Of a stretch of 64,000 nucleotides of DNA, positions 51,108 through 60,782 are shown piece after piece. Under the pieces are notes generated by a model. The model was not told where the DNA came from, searched no databases, and saw only the letters and a list, made by a program, of their open reading frames with translations. The stretch comes from Marinoscillum sp040218045 (GTDB taxonomy: Bacteria; Bacteroidota; Bacteroidia; Cytophagales; Cyclobacteriaceae), in NCBI GenBank assembly GCA_040218045.1, contig JAVJQA010000006.1, positions 248,001-312,000 on the forward strand. The letters run 5' to 3'. Both the position numbers and the translations under genes were made by a program. Each line of letters opens with the position of its first letter. Position 1 is the stretch's first letter.

Positions 51108-52673
51108 TTAAGTTGTTTTGGTTTCAATCATTTCTCCGCGATTGTTCAGCACACTGAATTCAGTTAGTGCCAGCGAAGTATCTTCGATCATATTGACCCA
51201 CTTCAAGTACTTCAAGTACCATTTTACACGTTTGGAGAAAATCCCCTTGGTAAAATAAGCAAACAAATACGGGTGCATTGAAACCGTGATTTTCTTCTCG
51301 TTTTGAGATGTCAGGATATAATCCAATGTCTTCTCAAGCTGATCTGCAATGGAGATAGCTGCCGAAATCTGGCCTGTGCCGTTGCATGAAGGACATACTT
51401 CACGAGTTGCGATGTTGAGCTCAGGCCTTACACGCTGGCGAGTGATCTGCAAGAGACCAAACTTAGAAAGCGGTAACACCGTGTGCTTAGACCGGTCATT
51501 TTTCATCTCCTCCTTGATGCGGTCATAGACTTTACGTCTATTTTCTGATCTACGCATATCAATGAAGTCGACAACTATGATTCCACCCATATCTCTCAAA
51601 CGGAGCTGACGAGCCACTTCTGCAGCTGCCTCAAGGTTTACCTTAAGCGCAGTTGTTTCCTGATCATCCTCTTGATTGGACTTGTTGCCACTGTTGACGT
51701 CTATTACGTGCAATGCTTCAGTGTGCTCAATGATCAGATAACCACCGTTAGCGATGCTCACTGATTTTCCAAAAGAGGTTTTTAGCTGTTTCTCTATCCC
51801 AAAAGATTCGAATACCTTGACCTTGCTTTGATAGAGCTTGAGGATTTTTTCCTTATCCGGAGCTATATTCTGGATGTAGGTTTTTATTTCCTCATGCAGG
51901 GTTTTGTCATCTACTACGATGCTATCAAAAGACTCATTCAGCACATCCCGAAGGATTGAATTGGCACGGTTCATTTCGCCGATCACCTTATCTCTCGGCT
52001 TGGCTTTCTTCAAGTCCTTGATCCCATCTTCCCAGATTCTTACAAGATTTTGAAGGTCCTTATCCAGTTCCTTTACGTCTTTGCCTTCGGCAACAGTACG
52101 AATGATTACTCCAAAATTTTCAGGTTTTATTGAGCTGATCAATCTGCTCAACCTCTTCCTTTCGTTGGAGTCGCTTATACGCTTAGATACATTTACCGCT
52201 TTGGAGAACGGTACCAACACCAGGTATCTTCCGGCTATTGACAACTCGCATGATAATCGAGGCCCTTTTGTGGAAATTGGCTCTTTAACTACCTGAACCA
52301 ATATTTTTTGGTTCTTGGTCAGAACCTGGTTGATTTTACCAAGCTTATTAATATCTGGCTCATGTTTGAATCCAGTAAGCTTATAGCTCACATTCTTAGT
52401 GAAGCTAAGTTTGGTAAATTTATTGAGAGATTGAACCTGTGGTCCTAAATCCAGATAGTGTAAAAATGCATCTTTTTCGTACCCAATGTCAATAAATGCG
52501 GCATTGAGTCCTTGGACTACCTTTTTTACACTACCCAGGTATATGTCTCCAACGTTGAATCTGTTTCCATCTTCTTCATGATGGAACTCAACCAGTTGTT
52601 TATTCTTAAGAAGGGCAATTCGACATCCTTTTTGAGTTGAGTCGATGATTAGTTCATTACTCACTTCACTCAA
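51108..52673 (-). CDS. rng: Ribonuclease G (Rne/Rng family)
   Basis: A 521-residue endoribonuclease of the RNase E/G family. The S1 domain is at about 30-125 (GDIYLGSVKKVVQGLNAAFIDIG), the catalytic DNase I-like core includes HVIDVNSGNKSN and GGIIVVDFIDMRR with both metal-binding aspartates, and the zinc-link motif is REVCPSCNGTG. Length and domain order are complete for RNase G, without the long degradosome tail of RNase E. It processes 16S rRNA and decays mRNA. A 29-residue basic ribosomal protein gene precedes it on the same strand. Confidence 0.95.
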   Translation of the reverse strand: MSEVSNELIIDSTQKGCRIALLKNKQLVEFHHEEDGNRFNVGDIYLGSVKKVVQGLNAAFIDIGYEKDAFLHYLDLGPQVQSLNKFTKLSFTKNVSYKLTGFKHEPDINKLGKINQVLTKNQKILVQVVKEPISTKGPRLSCELSIAGRYLVLVPFSKAVNVSKRISDSNERKRLSRLISSIKPENFGVIIRTVAEGKDVKELDKDLQNLVRIWEDGIKDLKKAKPRDKVIGEMNRANSILRDVLNESFDSIVVDDKTLHEEIKTYIQNIAPDKEKILKLYQSKVKVFESFGIEKQLKTSFGKSVSIANGGYLIIEHTEALHVIDVNSGNKSNQEDDQETTALKVNLEAAAEVARQLRLRDMGGIIVVDFIDMRRSENRRKVYDRIKEEMKNDRSKHTVLPLSKFGLLQITRQRVRPELNIATREVCPSCNGTGQISAAISIADQLEKTLDYILTSQNEKKITVSMHPYLFAYFTKGIFSKRVKWYLKYLKWVNMIEDTSLALTEFSVLNNRGEMIETKTT

Positions 52674-52692
52674 ATTTTAGATGTGAACTCAA

Positions 52693-52782
52693 TTACTTCT
52701 TCTTGTGCCTGTTTTTTCTAAGTCTCTTCTTTCTCTTGTGAGTAGCGATCTTATGTCTTTTTCTTTTTTTACCGCAAGGCAT
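52693..52782 (-). CDS. 29-residue AURKAIP1/COX24-domain basic protein
   Basis: A very short gene: ATG at 52782, TAA at 52693, 29 residues with almost all side chains basic (MPCGKKRKRHKIATHKRK, ending NRHKKK). It matches the AURKAIP1/COX24 domain proteins of Bacteroidota, a family related to mitochondrial ribosomal protein mS38. It therefore probably sits in the small ribosomal subunit. Its position just upstream of rng, on the same strand and within 20 bp of it, suggests one transcript. It is shorter than usual cutoffs for gene calling. Confidence 0.85.
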   Translation of the reverse strand: MPCGKKRKRHKIATHKRKKRLRKNRHKKK

Positions 52783-52813
52783 AGTCTTAATGTTTTAGTT
52801 ACTAAAAATATTT

Positions 52814-53596
52814 TTATAATTCCTTGAGCAATCCCGATGCTGTGGCTTTTAAGGCCGGGTCAACATCAGGTTGGTCTATCAATTTTTCGAAAACAGCTTT
52901 GGCTTCATCAGTCTTCCCTGATTCTGATAATGACACTCCATAATAAAAGAGCGCCTCATTGTCAGTAGAATCCAATTCCATCAATTTTGCAAATCGTTCC
53001 TCGGCCTTATCAAATTGCCCTGACCGAATGGCCAGTAAACCAAGGTTGAGAATTGCTTCTCTGTTTTCAGGATCTTCTGCCAGCACTTCCCTGAGCAACT
53101 GCACACCCGCCATCGGGGTATCTGTTGTCATTAGCGTCATTGCCAGCTTGTTTTTCAATGCTTTGTTTTGCGGGTCTTCTACCAGCAAAATTTCCAGATT
53201 TTCTCTAGCTTTCAGAGCCAATGCTTTCGCCTGCTCTGGTTCTCCTGACATCTGAAAAGCCTGATAATAAATCATCGAAGCTATTTCCATCGCCTCCTTT
53301 GAGGTGTCCAGCTTTAAAATAAGCTGTGCATATTTCGATGCACTGTCCACAAGGTTGTACTTGAGAGACAGCTTCGCCAAAGAGTCCGCAAAGTTAATAC
53401 TTTTTTTTATTTCTGAAGACTCCTTAAGTTGCTGTCTTAGAGACGCAAATCGCCGTTCATCTTCATCGTTAATCGAAAAATCGTGGGACTCTACATCTGT
53501 AGTGGTTTCATTCTCCACCACTACCCTCGGAAGTTGATAGATAAGAATGACAGCCAACAATCCTGCAACTACCAAAAAAACCTGCTGTCGATTCAT
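52814..53596 (-). CDS. TPR-repeat protein, membrane-anchored
   Basis: A 260-residue protein with an N-terminal anchor (about 5-24, FLVVAGLLAVILIYQL) and four to five tetratricopeptide repeats in about 110-255. Clear units are NREAILNLGLLAIRSGQFDKAEERFAKLMELD and NEALFYYGVSLSESGKTDEAKAVFEKLI. Such proteins assemble other factors in the periplasm; no specific partner is evident. It follows HU by 7 bp on the same strand, so they are likely one transcript. A similar gene next to HU is common in Cytophagales, as far as I recall. Confidence 0.85.
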   Translation of the reverse strand: MNRQQVFLVVAGLLAVILIYQLPRVVVENETTTDVESHDFSINDEDERRFASLRQQLKESSEIKKSINFADSLAKLSLKYNLVDSASKYAQLILKLDTSKEAMEIASMIYYQAFQMSGEPEQAKALALKARENLEILLVEDPQNKALKNKLAMTLMTTDTPMAGVQLLREVLAEDPENREAILNLGLLAIRSGQFDKAEERFAKLMELDSTDNEALFYYGVSLSESGKTDEAKAVFEKLIDQPDVDPALKATASGLLKEL

Positions 53597-53603
53597 ATGG
53601 AAG

Positions 53604-53894
53604 TTACTTCAGCTTGCTGCTACCCTTAATTTTCTCCGTAAAAATCTTTGATGGTTTAAAACTCGGCACATAGTGCTCGTCAATCACAATCGCAGTGTTT
53701 TTAGAAATGTTTCTGGCGATCTTCTTTGCTCTCTTTTTGTTCACAAAACTCCCAAATCCCCTTACATAGATGTTATCCCCCTCAGCCATTGCATTTTTCA
53801 CTGTTGTAAAAAACGCCTCTACTGTTGCTTGCACATCTGCTTTATCTATACCGGTCTTGTCCGATATCTCATTGATCACGTCCGCTTTAGTCAC
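53604..53894 (-). CDS. HU-family DNA-binding protein
   Basis: A 96-residue DNA-bending protein. The N-terminal helices (TKADVINEISDKTGIDKADVQATVEAF) and the beta arm GDNIYVRGFGSFVNKKRAKKIARN are intact, with the expected arm tip in INKNT. It is a nucleoid protein of the HU/IHF family. A TAAATTTG-like -7 box lies about 45 bp upstream on its strand (complement of 53940-53947), with no clear -33 element. It is divergent from mutY. Confidence 0.92.
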   Translation of the reverse strand: MTKADVINEISDKTGIDKADVQATVEAFFTTVKNAMAEGDNIYVRGFGSFVNKKRAKKIARNISKNTAIVIDEHYVPSFKPSKIFTEKIKGSSKLK

Positions 53895-53997
53895 TTCTTT
53901 TTTATTTAAAATTGATCCTTACTTTCTTTTTCAGGCGGTCAAATTTAATTTTGGTGAGGGTAAATAAAAAACGAATGTTCATATTTAAACCAAATAC

Positions 53998-55059
53998 TTG
54001 AGTCGACACGATCATCATTTCTCAAAAACGCTAATTGATTGGTATTCAATCGTTAAGCGAGAGCTGCCTTGGAGAGAGACTCGGGACCCATACAAAATTT
54101 GGTTATCAGAGATTATCCTTCAACAAACTAGAATTGACCAGGGTCTTCCATACTACAATCGTTTTGTGGAGCATTATCCTACAATCCATGACCTGGCCAG
54201 TGCACCTGATCAGTCCGTGATGAAGCTTTGGGAAGGGTTGGGTTATTACTCCAGGGCAAGAAACCTACATGCCACGGCTAAATATGTGTCGGAAGTCCTG
54301 TCCGGTGAGTTTCCCAAAAACTATGACGGCTTGGTAAAACTGAAAGGAGTAGGTCCTTATACTGCCGCCGCCATTGCCTCCATCGCTTTTAATGAGCCAG
54401 CACCAGTAGTTGATGGTAACGTCTTTCGGTTCATTGCCCGTTATTTTGGTGTTGAGAAAGATATTGCTGACCATAAGAACCGCAGGCACTTCTTGGAAAT
54501 ACTGGAAGAAGTAATTGATCATGATCAACCAGGCACTTTCAACCAGGCGGTGATGGAATATGGAGCTACCGTCTGCAAACCATCCGCGCCTCTTTGCAGC
54601 GGTTGTGTTTTTCGTACGGAGTGTTTTGCCTTTATTCACAAAAAGCAAAGTGATCTACCCATAAAATCCAAGAAGGTAAAAACCAGGGAAGTGTTCATTC
54701 ATTACCTGGTTTTTGAATACAAAGGTCAAACACTAATGCGTGTACGGACAGATAGCATCTGGACTGGTTTATTTGAGTTTCATAATATCACCGCTCCACA
54801 AGCAGTTTCAGAAACAGAAATCGCTAACTTGATTTCTCCTTTTGGAGACCTTCATTATCAGCAGGTGCAACCAACTGTAAAGCATTTGTTGACCCACCGG
54901 AAGTTGTGGGTGAGTTTCACCCACATTGATGTGCCAAATCAAGCCACACTGGACAGAATCGCCAAAGATTTAAGTTTAAAGACATTTAGCTGGGAAGAAG
55001 TATTAACTTTGCCCAGACCAAAAGTCATTGTAAACCATTTGCAAGAAGCGGTTTTTTAG
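53998..55059 (+). CDS. mutY: A/G-specific adenine glycosylase
   Basis: A 353-residue MutY that removes adenine opposite 8-oxoguanine. TTG start. The recognition segment is LPWRETRDPYKIWLSEIILQQTR, the helix-hairpin-helix is LKGVGPYTAAAIASIAF, the catalytic aspartate is in APVVDGNVFRF, and the iron-sulfur cluster loop is C-x6-C-x2-C-x5-C (CKPSAPLCSGCVFRTEC). A C-terminal NUDIX-like 8-oxoG domain follows. All key residues are present. It starts the conserved plus-strand cluster with ssb, gldE, gldD and recG. Confidence 0.95.
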   Translation: MSRHDHHFSKTLIDWYSIVKRELPWRETRDPYKIWLSEIILQQTRIDQGLPYYNRFVEHYPTIHDLASAPDQSVMKLWEGLGYYSRARNLHATAKYVSEVLSGEFPKNYDGLVKLKGVGPYTAAAIASIAFNEPAPVVDGNVFRFIARYFGVEKDIADHKNRRHFLEILEEVIDHDQPGTFNQAVMEYGATVCKPSAPLCSGCVFRTECFAFIHKKQSDLPIKSKKVKTREVFIHYLVFEYKGQTLMRVRTDSIWTGLFEFHNITAPQAVSETEIANLISPFGDLHYQQVQPTVKHLLTHRKLWVSFTHIDVPNQATLDRIAKDLSLKTFSWEEVLTLPRPKVIVNHLQEAVF

Positions 55060-55072
55060 TTATTTTTATTGT

Positions 55073-55540
55073 ATGGCAGGAGTAAACAAAGTAATCTTAG
55101 TAGGAAATTTGGGCAAAGACCCTGAAGTAAGACACTTGGAAAGTGGCACTGTAGTAACCAGTTTCCCTATCGCCACCACTGAAACTTACAAAGACCGAAC
55201 TACCGGAGAGCGCAGAGAGCAAACCGAATGGCACAACATAGTGCTGTGGAGAGGTCTGGCAGAGGTAGCAGAAAAATATCTACACAAAGGAGACCAGGTT
55301 TATATTGAAGGCAAACTCCGAACCCGAAGCTGGGAGAAAGATGGTATTACCCGCTATACCACAGAAGTAGTGGGAGATAATATGACCATGCTTGGTAGCA
55401 AAAGCTCGGGAGGTTCAGGAGGTAGCGGCGGTATGAGTCCTGAGCCGGCTCAGCAATCTCAACCGACAAGTAATATGAGTGCACAGTCGGATAACAATTC
55501 TTCCATGGAGGAAGATGCAACGGACGACTTGCCTTTTTGA
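55073..55540 (+). CDS. ssb: Single-stranded DNA-binding protein
   Basis: A 155-residue SSB. The OB fold (about 1-110) includes NKVILVGNLGKDPEVR, TEWHNIVLWRGLAEVAEKYLHKGDQVYIEGKLR, and a glycine/serine-rich linker precedes the acidic tip DDLPF that recruits replication and repair proteins. It follows mutY by 13 bp, so it is likely co-transcribed and shares the maintenance function with mutY and recG. Confidence 0.96.
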   Translation: MAGVNKVILVGNLGKDPEVRHLESGTVVTSFPIATTETYKDRTTGERREQTEWHNIVLWRGLAEVAEKYLHKGDQVYIEGKLRTRSWEKDGITRYTTEVVGDNMTMLGSKSSGGSGGSGGMSPEPAQQSQPTSNMSAQSDNNSSMEEDATDDLPF

Positions 55541-55562
55541 TGTTTAACTAAACGACACCTAT

Positions 55563-56924
55563 TTGGAGACGGCACTTGACGATCCTTATCCCTCGATAAT
55601 CTTCCTGGCAATTACACAGCTCCCCATTTCATTTTACCTGATCAATGGGCTTGGCATACTTGCGCTACTAATTGTTTCCGGATTGGTTTCCGGTTCAGAG
55701 GTGGCATTTTTCTCACTTACTCACGATCAGCTGCAGGAGGCCAAAAGCTCTTCGAATAAGCGGGATATTCAGATTACCAAAATGGTTACTGACCCTAAGC
55801 GATTACTGGCCAATATCCTCATTCTCAATAATCTGGTCAACATCTTCATCGTCACCATTTCAACTTATGCCACATGGCGTGTGGTGGGAAACAAAGATGC
55901 AGGCGGGATGGTAATCGTGATCCTTACTGTGAGCATTACTATAATGATCATTTTTTTTGGTGAGATTGTGCCTAAAGTCTACGCCAATCACAATAGTATG
56001 TGGTTCGCCAGGTTCACAGCACCAATTCTTTCATTTGCTGACCGCATTCTTAGGCCCATATCGTGGCTGCTCATGACACTCAGCAATGTGATTGAGCGCA
56101 ACATTCAGCGAAAAGGCTACAATCTTTCTGTAGACGAAATCAATCATGCTTTGGAAATCACCGCTGACAAAGAGGTGACCAATGAAGAAAAAGATATGTT
56201 GAAGGGTATTGTAAACTTTAGTACCCTTTCAGTCAAGCAAGTCATGAAGTCAAGAATTGACATCACTGCCATAGATATCGAATCCGATTTTCATGATCTC
56301 ATGGATAAAGTCAATAAGACAGGCTATTCAAGAATCCCAATCTATACGGAAACCATTGATAAAATAGATGGTATCCTTTACATCAAAGATCTCCTGCCAC
56401 ATCTCGAAAAAACTGAAGATTTCAAATGGCAAACGCTACTTAGGCCGGCATTTTTTGTGCCTGAGAGCAAAAAAATCGATGACCTGTTCAAAGATTTTCA
56501 GGAGAAGCAAGTTCATATGGCTATCGTGGTGGATGAATACGGTGGTATCTCCGGACTCACTACGTTGGAAGATGTCATTGAAGAAATCGTTGGCGAGATC
56601 AATGATGAGTTTGACGAAGACAATGACATTGCCTATAACAAGCTGGATCCTAACACGTTCATTTTTGAGGGTAAAACCTCACTGAATGACTTCTGCAAAA
56701 TCACTAATGAAGATCCTCAGGTCTTTGATCAGGTGAAGCGGGAGAGCGAATCACTGGGCGGGCTACTGCTGGAGCTCAACACCAAACTTCCACATGCAGG
56801 TGAGAAGATAAACTTCAAACACTTCCTGTTTACAGTCGTGGCTGTAGACCAAAAAAGGATCAAACGCGTTAGGGTATATCTCTCCAAAGAAAAATTTGGC
56901 ACCACAAAGGAATTTGAAGATTGA
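55563..56924 (+). CDS. gldE: Gliding motility-associated protein GldE (CNNM/CorC family)
   Basis: A 453-residue protein of the CNNM/CorC family, known as GldE next to gldD. TTG start. Domain order: DUF21/CNNM membrane domain with four or so spans (about 20-165, GLVSGSEVAFFSLTHDQL), paired CBS domains (about 200-330, VMKSRIDITAID, VVDEYGGISGLTTLEDVIEEIVGE), and the CorC_HlyC C-terminus (about 345-430). GldE supports stability of other Gld proteins in Flavobacterium and is related to Mg/Co transporters. Its stop overlaps the gldD start (ATGA). Confidence 0.94.
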   Translation: METALDDPYPSIIFLAITQLPISFYLINGLGILALLIVSGLVSGSEVAFFSLTHDQLQEAKSSSNKRDIQITKMVTDPKRLLANILILNNLVNIFIVTISTYATWRVVGNKDAGGMVIVILTVSITIMIIFFGEIVPKVYANHNSMWFARFTAPILSFADRILRPISWLLMTLSNVIERNIQRKGYNLSVDEINHALEITADKEVTNEEKDMLKGIVNFSTLSVKQVMKSRIDITAIDIESDFHDLMDKVNKTGYSRIPIYTETIDKIDGILYIKDLLPHLEKTEDFKWQTLLRPAFFVPESKKIDDLFKDFQEKQVHMAIVVDEYGGISGLTTLEDVIEEIVGEINDEFDEDNDIAYNKLDPNTFIFEGKTSLNDFCKITNEDPQVFDQVKRESESLGGLLLELNTKLPHAGEKINFKHFLFTVVAVDQKRIKRVRVYLSKEKFGTTKEFED

Positions 56925-57538
56925 TGAGGCTGAAAAGAACACCAAGTAATTTCTTACCCATTTTATTGTTGATCACGACATTCACTTTACTTGAAAGTTG
57001 TGGTTCAAATGATTACTTGCCCAAACCAAAAGGCTATAACCGGATTGACTTGCCTGAGCATTCTTACCGAGCACTGCCTGATACTTTCCCTTACCAGTTT
57101 GAGTACTCAACACATGCCAAAATCCTGAAAGACAGCTCGTGGATTGCTGAGCGCTATTGGATTGATTTGTACTATCCAGAACTGGGCGCAAACATCCAGT
57201 TGACATACAAGCCGATCAGAAATAGTCGAAAGTTGATGGAAGAGTACATCGGCGACTCTTACAAACTCACTGGTCAGCACAATGTAAAAGCTTACTCCAT
57301 CGAGGAGAGAATAATGGAATTGCCCAATGGGGATTTTGCTTCTTTTACTGAACTGGAAGGAGAGGTGCCTACACAGCTCCAGTTTCACATTACCGATAGC
57401 ACCACACATTTTCTACGTGGTGCACTTTATTTCCAAATTGCCACAAAAAATGATTCACTCGCTCCTGTAATCCGGTGGATGAAAGAGGATGCTCTCCGGC
57501 TATTGCATACTATGCGGTGGACTGACGAAAGTCTTTAG
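56921..57538 (+). CDS. gldD: Gliding motility lipoprotein GldD
   Basis: A 205-residue lipoprotein with lipobox LLESCG (cysteine about 27). The family pattern DYLPKPKGYNRIDLPEHSYR follows directly, then FPYQFEYSTHAKIL and ERYWIDLYYPELGANIQLTYKPI. GldD is required for gliding in F. johnsoniae and works with GldE. Start overlaps gldE by 4 bp, so translation is coupled. Confidence 0.94.
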   Translation: MMRLKRTPSNFLPILLLITTFTLLESCGSNDYLPKPKGYNRIDLPEHSYRALPDTFPYQFEYSTHAKILKDSSWIAERYWIDLYYPELGANIQLTYKPIRNSRKLMEEYIGDSYKLTGQHNVKAYSIEERIMELPNGDFASFTELEGEVPTQLQFHITDSTTHFLRGALYFQIATKNDSLAPVIRWMKEDALRLLHTMRWTDESL

Positions 57539-57581
57539 GTCTGTTAATCAATCTTTTAATTGGTCGGCTTAAATTAGCCAA

Positions 57582-59675
57582 ATGCAATCCTTTTTTGAGC
57601 GGAACATAGAATTTCTGAAAGGCGTGGGGCCACAGCGTGCCGAGCTGCTCAATAAGGAACTCAGTATTTTTAAATATGGGGACCTTTTACAGCACTACCC
57701 ATTTCGCTACGAGGACCGTACTAAGTTTTACAAAGTCAACCAGGTTCGTGAAGACCAGCAGTTCATCCAAATCATTGGCAAGTTTATCTCTTTCCAGACT
57801 ATTGGTGTTGGTAGAAAGCAGCGACTGGTTGGGACATTTGCAGATGAAACCGGGACTATTGAAGCGGTTTGGTTTCAAGGCATCAAGTGGGTGAAAGACC
57901 GAATCGCTGTAGGAGCACCGTATATCATTTTTGGTAAACCGAACCGGTTCGGAAGCAAATACAACATCGCCCATCCAGAGGTAGAGCCATTAAGTGAAAA
58001 AAGCAAACAAGGGAGCTACTTACAACCGGTTTATCATACCTCTGAAAAATTGAAGCGTAAATTCATCGACAGCAAGACCATCAATAAAATGATGAAAATG
58101 CTGCTGATTGAAGCTGTCAATCACATACATGAAACACTGCCACAACACATCCTGACCCGGTACCACCTCATGGATAAAAAATCGGCCATGGTGCAGATTC
58201 ACTTTCCTAAAAACAGTCAGGAATTACAAAAAGCACGCTATCGATTAAAGTTTGAAGAACTTTTTTATGTTCAGCTTCGCCTCCTCAAACTCAAAATCAC
58301 CCGAATCGAGAGTTTTCCCGGCATTCGGTTTGATAACAGTGAGCTGCTCAATTCCTATTACAAAGAGCATCTCCCTTTTGAACTTACCGGAGCGCAAAAA
58401 CGTGTCGTTAAAGAGATTTACCACGATTTTCGCTCAGGCAAGCAAATGAACAGGTTAGTGCAAGGGGATGTGGGAAGCGGCAAAACCATGGTGGCATTTC
58501 TCAGTATTCTCATCGCCATCAGCAATGGCACACAATGTGCTTTTATGGCTCCCACTGAGATTCTTGCAGAGCAGCATTTTAAAGGCCTTAAAGAATATGC
58601 AGATCTTCTCGGGATTCATATTGCCCGGCTGACAGGGTCGAGCAAGAAATCTGAACGGAAAGTGATTGATCAAATGCTTCAGGCAGGAGATTTGCCCATT
58701 GTTGTGGGCACTCATGCTTTGCTTGAGGACAAAGTGAAGTTTAAAAACCTTGGTCTGGCGGTGATTGATGAGCAGCATCGGTTTGGTGTGGCGCAGCGTG
58801 CCCGGTTGTGGAAAAAAGGCAACAAGAGTTATCCCCATGTACTGGTCATGACCGCAACACCGATTCCCCGCACTTTGGCCATGACACTTTACGGAGATCT
58901 GGATATTTCTGTAATTGATGAACTTCCTGCAGGACGTAAACCAATCAAAACATATCACATGCGTGATAGCCATCGACTGAAGATGTTCGGGTTTATTGAA
59001 AAGGAAATTGGGCTGGGAAGACAAATCTATGTGGTTTATCCGCTCATTGAAGAATCCGCTACATTGGACTACAAGGATCTGATGGATGGATATGAAAGTA
59101 TGAGCAGAAGGTTTCCCAACCTCCAGCTTTCCATTGTGCATGGAAAAATGAAATCGGAAGACAAAGAATGGGAAATGCAGCGATTTGTCAAAGGTGAAAC
59201 CCAGATTATGGTGGCAACTACTGTGATAGAAGTAGGTGTGAATGTGCCCAATGCAAGTATTATGGTGATCGAAAATGCGGAGCGGTTTGGGTTGTCACAG
59301 CTTCATCAACTCAGGGGACGAGTAGGACGGGGAGCAGATCAGTCTTACTGTATATTAATGACTGGCAACAAACTGACAGCTGAAGCCAAAATGCGGGTGC
59401 AAACCATGGTCGATACTACTGACGGTTTCAAAATAGCAGAAGTGGACCTGAAGCTCCGGGGTCCGGGTGATTTGATGGGTACGCAGCAAAGTGGGCTGAT
59501 GGACCTGATGATTTCAGATCTGGGCAAAGACACAGAAATACTGAAGCTTGCCCGGTCTGTAGCCAATGAAGTGCTTAATCATGATCCTGATTTGAAATTA
59601 CCAGAAAACGCATTGATTCGTCGGCAAGTGGATGCTCAGAGAAAGAGCTCTGTGAACTGGAGCAGGATTAGTTGA
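57582..59675 (+). CDS. recG: ATP-dependent DNA helicase RecG
   Basis: A 697-residue RecG that remodels stalled replication forks. The N-terminal wedge and OB part includes GVGPQRAELLNKEL and YPFRYEDRTKFY. Helicase motifs are complete: Walker A GDVGSGKT, DEQH in VIDEQHRFGVAQR, TATPIPRT, and the C-terminal helicase motif VEVGVNVPNASIMVIENAERFGLSQLHQLRGRVGRG. The C-terminal arm RGPGDLMGTQQSG follows. It lies 43 bp after gldD on the same strand. Confidence 0.96.
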   Translation: MQSFFERNIEFLKGVGPQRAELLNKELSIFKYGDLLQHYPFRYEDRTKFYKVNQVREDQQFIQIIGKFISFQTIGVGRKQRLVGTFADETGTIEAVWFQGIKWVKDRIAVGAPYIIFGKPNRFGSKYNIAHPEVEPLSEKSKQGSYLQPVYHTSEKLKRKFIDSKTINKMMKMLLIEAVNHIHETLPQHILTRYHLMDKKSAMVQIHFPKNSQELQKARYRLKFEELFYVQLRLLKLKITRIESFPGIRFDNSELLNSYYKEHLPFELTGAQKRVVKEIYHDFRSGKQMNRLVQGDVGSGKTMVAFLSILIAISNGTQCAFMAPTEILAEQHFKGLKEYADLLGIHIARLTGSSKKSERKVIDQMLQAGDLPIVVGTHALLEDKVKFKNLGLAVIDEQHRFGVAQRARLWKKGNKSYPHVLVMTATPIPRTLAMTLYGDLDISVIDELPAGRKPIKTYHMRDSHRLKMFGFIEKEIGLGRQIYVVYPLIEESATLDYKDLMDGYESMSRRFPNLQLSIVHGKMKSEDKEWEMQRFVKGETQIMVATTVIEVGVNVPNASIMVIENAERFGLSQLHQLRGRVGRGADQSYCILMTGNKLTAEAKMRVQTMVDTTDGFKIAEVDLKLRGPGDLMGTQQSGLMDLMISDLGKDTEILKLARSVANEVLNHDPDLKLPENALIRRQVDAQRKSSVNWSRIS

Positions 59676-59758
59676 TTTGATATCAGTTTTCGGTAATCAG
59701 TATTTCTTTAACTTAACCTTGAGAAGACCTAAAACTTAAAAACCTCAGACCCTTCACC

Positions 59759-60193
59759 ATGACCAAAAAACTCATCAACCTCCTCCAATTGCAAATCGAT
59801 AAACTAGAAGCCGAAGACTTTGACCTGGAAGCCTGGAAAAGCTCAACTGTTTCTGTACTCACAAGGGTCTTTGGGGAAAAGGATCCGCGAATCAAACAGA
59901 TCAATGAGCTAAAAATAGATTATTCTTCCTGGGCGTTGCGAGACTCTAATAGCCATTACAAACCTGTGGAAACCAACAAGCGAAAAGGTAAGGAAATCCT
60001 GAGTACGGCCATTTCAGAAGTTGAGCTGTTTGGGCTTCATGTGAAAATGGAAGCTGTGTTGGCCAGGCATTTCGATGAGGGGCAAATAAAAATCCTTCTC
60101 TCAGAGTCTGGTGATAAGCAAAAGCTTGTTCAGCAACTCAAAAAGAAGGACCTGGAATTGTTGGTGCTAGAACTGATTAATTCTAACGCTTAA
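59759..60193 (+). CDS. Hypothetical protein of unknown function
   Basis: A 144-residue mainly helical protein. The first half has EDFDLEAWKSSTVSVLTRVFGEKDPRIKQI, with tryptophan and an RVFGE turn that look conserved, and the second half is a charged helical region (QKLVQQLKKKDLELLVLELINSN). I recognise no family with confidence. It stands 84 bp after recG on the same strand and its 3' end overlaps the convergent Hsp20-like gene by 11 bp. Confidence 0.65.
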   Translation: MTKKLINLLQLQIDKLEAEDFDLEAWKSSTVSVLTRVFGEKDPRIKQINELKIDYSSWALRDSNSHYKPVETNKRKGKEILSTAISEVELFGLHVKMEAVLARHFDEGQIKILLSESGDKQKLVQQLKKKDLELLVLELINSNA

Positions 60194-60569
60194 AAATCTC
60201 TATTTCTCTTTCATAGCCGCTGGCTTCTTCGTCCAGAGGTAAGTGAATGAACAATCGACCATTCTCATATTCGGCCATTATTCCATCAAAATCTACTCGC
60301 TTATCCAGAGCCAGTGCGGTAACCATATAGGGCAGCTCAATCTCCGATGCGTTAGTGTCGGCAATCAAGTGAAAAAGGAACATCTGGCTGTTTCGAACCT
60401 CTATCTTCATGCGCTCCGCGCTTACACCCGGAAGCTTTATTTCCACAAGCCATTCACTCTCACTCTTCTCTATCTCCATATTCGCCTGCGTCATACCCCC
60501 GTTGATTGTATTTACAATATCTGCTGTATGCGCCAGGTTTTTGATTAAAATTCTATCTTCTACCTTCAT
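60183..60569 (-). CDS. Hsp20/alpha-crystallin-like protein
   Basis: A 128-residue protein with a predicted alpha-crystallin-like fold: SEWLVEIKLPGVSAERMKIEVRNSQMFLFH (about 37-66) and YMVTALALDKRVDFDGIMAEYENGRLFIHLPLDEE (about 80-114). The ALALDKRVD / ENGRLFIHLP pattern corresponds to strands five to nine of small heat-shock proteins. The C-terminal I-x-I-type anchor (EIEIFKR) is present. It probably prevents aggregation of denatured protein. Sequence similarity is weaker than for typical Hsp20s, so the family assignment is moderately sure. Confidence 0.75.
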   Translation of the reverse strand: MKVEDRILIKNLAHTADIVNTINGGMTQANMEIEKSESEWLVEIKLPGVSAERMKIEVRNSQMFLFHLIADTNASEIELPYMVTALALDKRVDFDGIMAEYENGRLFIHLPLDEEASGYEREIEIFKR

Positions 60570-60782
60570 AGCTTTTGTCCTTTAATGATGGTGGGTATAC
60601 AAATGCCGTACCAATAATATACGATTATATAACTATGCCAGATTGTCAATGTTCATAAAACCCTCAGGTCATTTTGTCGTTTCAACAATTCGGGAAGGAT
60701 AATCGACAATTCGTCCCAAACTTTTTTACATTATTCCATCAACAAGCTTAATTAGCAGAAACCCTAACTAAACCAAAAAAAC

